Part shown: positions 42,183-44,390 of the stretch, piece after piece
Position numbering within the stretch: position 1 is the stretch's first letter
Layout: each line of letters starts with the position of its first letter
From: Oscillospiraceae bacterium
GTDB taxonomy: Bacteria > Bacillota > Clostridia > Oscillospirales > CAG-272
Length of the DNA stretch: 44,390 bases
Reading direction: 5' to 3'
Assembly (NCBI GenBank): GCA_015064785.1
Contig: SVRM01000021.1
Location: 1 to 44,390 of the forward strand
Notes under the pieces: model-generated
Database searches by the model: none
Seen by the model: only the letters and a program-made list of their open reading frames with translations
What the model was told of the DNA's origin: nothing
Position numbers and translations under genes: made by a program

Positions 42183-42781
42183 ATACGGCTCCTTTTACAA
42201 TTACCATAACTTGCATCCTCGGATATCTCTTTGCGTCTCAAAATAACATCACTGATAATCAATACAGCGCCAACGGAAAGCAGAATTCCTATACTCAAAA
42301 CATCCCACACATCAAACGCTGCAGCTTTTGGAGTCAGCGTAAGAGACAGCGAATAGTTGATCAGTATGCACAGAGGGACTGCGAGGATCATAGTGATACC
42401 GAAGCTTAAAAGCTTTCTGCGGCGACTGTGTTTCGCAATGAAGTACGCGATCCAAAGATATATCAAAACAAGACCGGCTATGATACCGCCAGCCTTGGTA
42501 ATGATCGTTTCTGTTCCCGCAATTTGATCTAAAACGTACAGGTAAGGCACAATGCCTACAGTGAGTATCCGGAGTGTCGCCACAATTCCATTCTTTCCGT
42601 TTTGAATGATAGGCATTAACAGACTGGACGCAAAAATAACAGAAACAATCGGATATAACGACCATGTAAATGTTCCGCTTATCGCCATATCAATCATGAC
42701 GCAGACGATAATACTGACTGCTGCTGAAGCTAACAATAAAAATCCGAGTATCTGTTTGTTACTATTGTTTGCTTTTTTCAT
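42179..42781 (-). CDS. Multi-pass membrane protein of unknown function
   Basis: 200 residues with six hydrophobic stretches. The segment ISGTFTWSLYPIVSVIFASSLL resembles a clostridial membrane-protein family (DUF6320-like, from memory, not certain). ATG 42781 has GGAGG 5 nt upstream; the frame also has an ATG at 42820 with a poor site. The gene is the first of the overlapping trio and its stop overlaps the NUDIX-DUF523 start. Expressed from the promoter at 42858-42886. Function not predicted. Confidence 0.7.
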   Translation of the reverse strand: MKKANNSNKQILGFLLLASAAVSIIVCVMIDMAISGTFTWSLYPIVSVIFASSLLMPIIQNGKNGIVATLRILTVGIVPYLYVLDQIAGTETIITKAGGIIAGLVLIYLWIAYFIAKHSRRRKLLSFGITMILAVPLCILINYSLSLTLTPKAAAFDVWDVLSIGILLSVGAVLIISDVILRRKEISEDASYGNCKRSRI

Positions 42782-42857
42782 ATGATCCTCCGTTTTCGGG
42801 TCGGAATGTTTGTCGTTCATTGCCCCAAAAAATACTAGCAAAACCTTGTGTAGTATC

Positions 42858-42886
42858 ATTATAACAGATATACGATTGTTTTGCAA
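42858..42886 (-). promoter_or_regulatory. Sigma-A promoter of the membrane protein/NUDIX-DUF523/YgjP row
   Basis: Minus strand: -35 TTGCAA (42881-42886), 17-nt spacer, -10 TATAAT (42858-42863). Confidence 0.8.
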
Positions 42887-42927
42887 TGTCTTTCCGAAAA
42901 ATTTGATCGGCAATCGTATCATTTCCG

Positions 42928-42956
42928 TTGCAAAATAGCGGCGGATATGGTATAAT
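42928..42956 (+). promoter_or_regulatory. Sigma-A promoter of the small helical protein gene
   Basis: -35 TTGCAA (42928-42933), 17-nt spacer, -10 TATAAT (42951-42956) preceded by TGG. Divergent from the promoter at 42858-42886. Confidence 0.8.
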
Positions 42957-42989
42957 GAAAAAAACGATTTCATGGAGGGAGAACTGCAT

Positions 42990-43235
42990 ATGAAATTATT
43001 CCGATCCCGCGCAGAAAAGGAACTGGACGGCATCATTGCCGAGCTCAAACAGTTTCTTGCCAACAATTATAAGGATCAGGCACACGCGATGCGTGAAAAG
43101 CTGCATACACGCGCCCTCGAGCTGCACGATGCCGGCAAACTCAAGGACGAGGTTTTTGCCGCATACGAAAAGCAGTATGAAGCCTTCACCGAACAGATGA
43201 AGAATTACAATCACCGTGAATTTTATCATTCGTAA
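42990..43235 (+). CDS. Small helical protein of unknown function
   Basis: 81 residues, highly charged, predicted almost entirely helical (ELDGIIAELKQFLANNYK, then EKLHTRALELHDAGKLKD and AAYEKQYEAFTEQMKNY). No signal peptide or membrane segment. ATG 42990 has GGAGGGAG upstream; an ATG at 42972 in the same frame would sit before that site and is less likely. A good promoter at 42928 supports expression. No family recognised; a small dimeric coiled coil is plausible. A 20-bp palindrome follows in the gap before the next gene. Confidence 0.65.
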   Translation: MKLFRSRAEKELDGIIAELKQFLANNYKDQAHAMREKLHTRALELHDAGKLKDEVFAAYEKQYEAFTEQMKNYNHREFYHS

Positions 43236-43247
43236 GAAATGATACAC

Positions 43248-43267
43248 GGGCGATTCATGAATCGCCC
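43248..43267. repeat. 20-bp perfect palindrome GGGCGATTCATGAATCGCCC
   Basis: A perfect inverted repeat without loop, followed by CTAC. It lies between two genes and matches a type of short palindrome that recurs in intergenic DNA of several bacterial groups, from memory. Only one copy is in this window, so a repeat-family role is inference. Confidence 0.6.
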
Positions 43268-43333
43268 CTACAAAACAGAAAAACAAACTGCTTCTTACAT
43301 TGAACCATTACCATATATAAGGAGGCAATCACC

Positions 43334-44390
43334 ATGAAGCATGACTACAAAATCTCTGTTCCGTTTATGAATCATACCTGTGATACGGATGAGCACCGTG
43401 CGCAGTATCTTGATCTGGTGCGCAGAATGGGTGCGCGCCGCGTCTTTCTGTGTATGCCGCGTCCCTTTACCGACTCACCCGAACGTGCGGCAGCACTGGA
43501 GCTTTTGAAAATCAATGCGACATTCTTCAAGGAAAACGGAATTGAGGAAGTCGGAACGTGGTTTACCGGCATGGGTCACGGCGGTCAGCTTGACCATGAG
43601 AGTGGGGAGAAGCGTACCGATTATCCGCGTCTGGTCGGATTTTCCGGCGGAATCTGCGATGATACGTTCTGTATTGCCGATCCCGGCTACAGAGAGCTGA
43701 TCGGCAACTGGGTACGCGATATGGGAAAATGCGGGCTTGACATCATTCAGCTGGACGATGATTTACGGCTCGGATGCCGCGGCAATGGCATCGGCTGTAC
43801 CTGTGACTACCATATGGCGGAATTTGCCCGCAGAACCGGCAGGGAATGGACAAGGGAGGAGCTGTATCAGGCGGTTTACGCCGGTGTACCGAACGACACG
43901 CGCCGTGCGTGGTTCGATCTGATGGGCGAGGCATTTCACGGCTTTGCCGAGGTTCTGCGCAACAAGCTCGATGCGGTTTCGCCGACGACACGCCTCGGCT
44001 TCTGTGCCTGCATGACCTCCTTTGACTCCGACTGTAATGATGCGGCAACACTTTCCCGCACGTTTGCCGGGAATACAAAGCCTTATCTGCGCGGCATCGG
44101 TGCGGCGTATTGGGGCAACAACGGCTCTCATACGATTGGCGATGTCATCTCCTATGAGCGTATGGAAGCCGCATGGATGCGGAAAGCACCCGACATTGAG
44201 TTTTTTACCGAGGGTGATGTGTATCCGCGTCCGCGCTACCGTGTTCCCGCATGGTATCTGGAAACCTTCGATACCGCACTCCGTGCCGACGGCTCGACGG
44301 ACGGGATTCTGAAATACGTCTTTGACTACGTACAGACTCCGCTGTATGAAACGGGCTATATTGAACGCCATGAACACAACTTCCCGCTGT
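43334..44390 (+). CDS. Putative glycoside hydrolase-like TIM-barrel protein (3' end outside window)
   Basis: At least 352 residues, running off the right edge without a stop codon. GGAGG at 43321-43325 lies 8 nt before ATG 43334. The sequence begins KHDYKISVPFMNH and includes MGARRVFLCMP, NGIEEVGTWFTGMGHGG, KCGLDIIQLDDDLRLGCRG, GCTCDYHMAEFARRTGREW, TRLGFCACMTSFD and IEFFTEGDVYPRP. Regular beta-strand/helix alternation with late acidic residues suggests a (beta/alpha)8 glycoside hydrolase of the GH42/GH-A type, but I recognise no exact family. No signal peptide, so probably cytosolic. Codon use matches the neighbours. The activity is inference from general fold only. Confidence 0.6.
   Translation, partial: MKHDYKISVPFMNHTCDTDEHRAQYLDLVRRMGARRVFLCMPRPFTDSPERAAALELLKINATFFKENGIEEVGTWFTGMGHGGQLDHESGEKRTDYPRLVGFSGGICDDTFCIADPGYRELIGNWVRDMGKCGLDIIQLDDDLRLGCRGNGIGCTCDYHMAEFARRTGREWTREELYQAVYAGVPNDTRRAWFDLMGEAFHGFAEVLRNKLDAVSPTTRLGFCACMTSFDSDCNDAATLSRTFAGNTKPYLRGIGAAYWGNNGSHTIGDVISYERMEAAWMRKAPDIEFFTEGDVYPRPRYRVPAWYLETFDTALRADGSTDGILKYVFDYVQTPLYETGYIERHEHNFPL

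Noticed and set aside
1..44390. CRISPR array, tRNA or rRNA genes
   Set aside because: No regularly spaced direct repeats, cloverleaf with CCA-type end or conserved rRNA segment was found on reading either strand.

Overview
The window reads as chromosomal DNA of an uncultured Gram-positive Clostridia species, probably a gut or rumen Oscillospirales/Eubacteriales relative; this is inferred, since no 16S gene is present. Pointers are strong AGGAGG-type ribosome binding sites, near-consensus sigma-A promoters (TTGACA-17-TATAAT) in AT-rich gaps between roughly 50% GC genes, lipoprotein-type solute-binding proteins, a PocR/AraC regulator, and a nusB-xseA-xseB-ispA cluster. I see no tRNA, rRNA, CRISPR array, transposase, prophage gene or obvious pseudogene.

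Layout. 1-155: nested palindromic intergenic repeat with a terminator hairpin. 201-3221 (minus): a propeller plus solute-binding-protein fusion lipoprotein and an ECF transporter S component, divergent from 3394-5546 (plus), a MATE exporter and a PHP phosphoesterase. 5690-8826: two tandem paralogous solute-binding lipoproteins, each with its own promoter and terminator. 9054-12805: release factor 3, a PocR/AraC regulator and a CBM9-like surface protein. 12914-14425 (minus): a third solute-binding lipoprotein, divergent from 14681-16929 (SDR, cytosolic CBM9-like protein, AAC(3)-like acetyltransferase). 16983-23636 (minus): a tightly packed operon nusB, M22/TsaD-like protein, membrane protein, alpha/beta hydrolase, xseA, xseB, ispA and M29 aminopeptidase, driven by a consensus promoter. 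23891-24799: a very cysteine-rich unknown protein. 24879-29757 (minus): P-loop protein, pgi, D,D-carboxypeptidase, HPr-like protein without the active-site His, DUF4430 lipoprotein, membrane protein. 29878-38822 (plus): topB, a fourth solute-binding lipoprotein, then a PfkB kinase, GH110-like beta-helix, metallophosphoesterase and M42 peptidase row. 39218-40627: a CNNM/CorC transporter behind a long structured leader. 40685-42781 (minus): an overlapping trio (membrane protein, NUDIX-DUF523 fusion, YgjP-type metalloprotease). 42990-44390: a small helical protein and a truncated glycoside-hydrolase-like gene running off the right edge.

How it fits together. Much of the accessory content points to sugar scavenging: five solute-binding proteins, two CBM9-like proteins, a PocR/AraC regulator, a sugar kinase, a GH110-like beta-helix and a putative glycosidase. 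No ABC permease or ATPase gene lies in the window, so the binding proteins are orphans that must use transporters encoded elsewhere or act as surface sugar binders or sensors. Housekeeping genes (RF3, NusB, Exo VII, IspA, Pgi, TopB) are interspersed. The items I find most worth following are the structured leader of the CNNM/CorC gene, the cysteine-rich protein at 23891, the NUDIX-DUF523 fusion and the cytosolic GH110-like operon.
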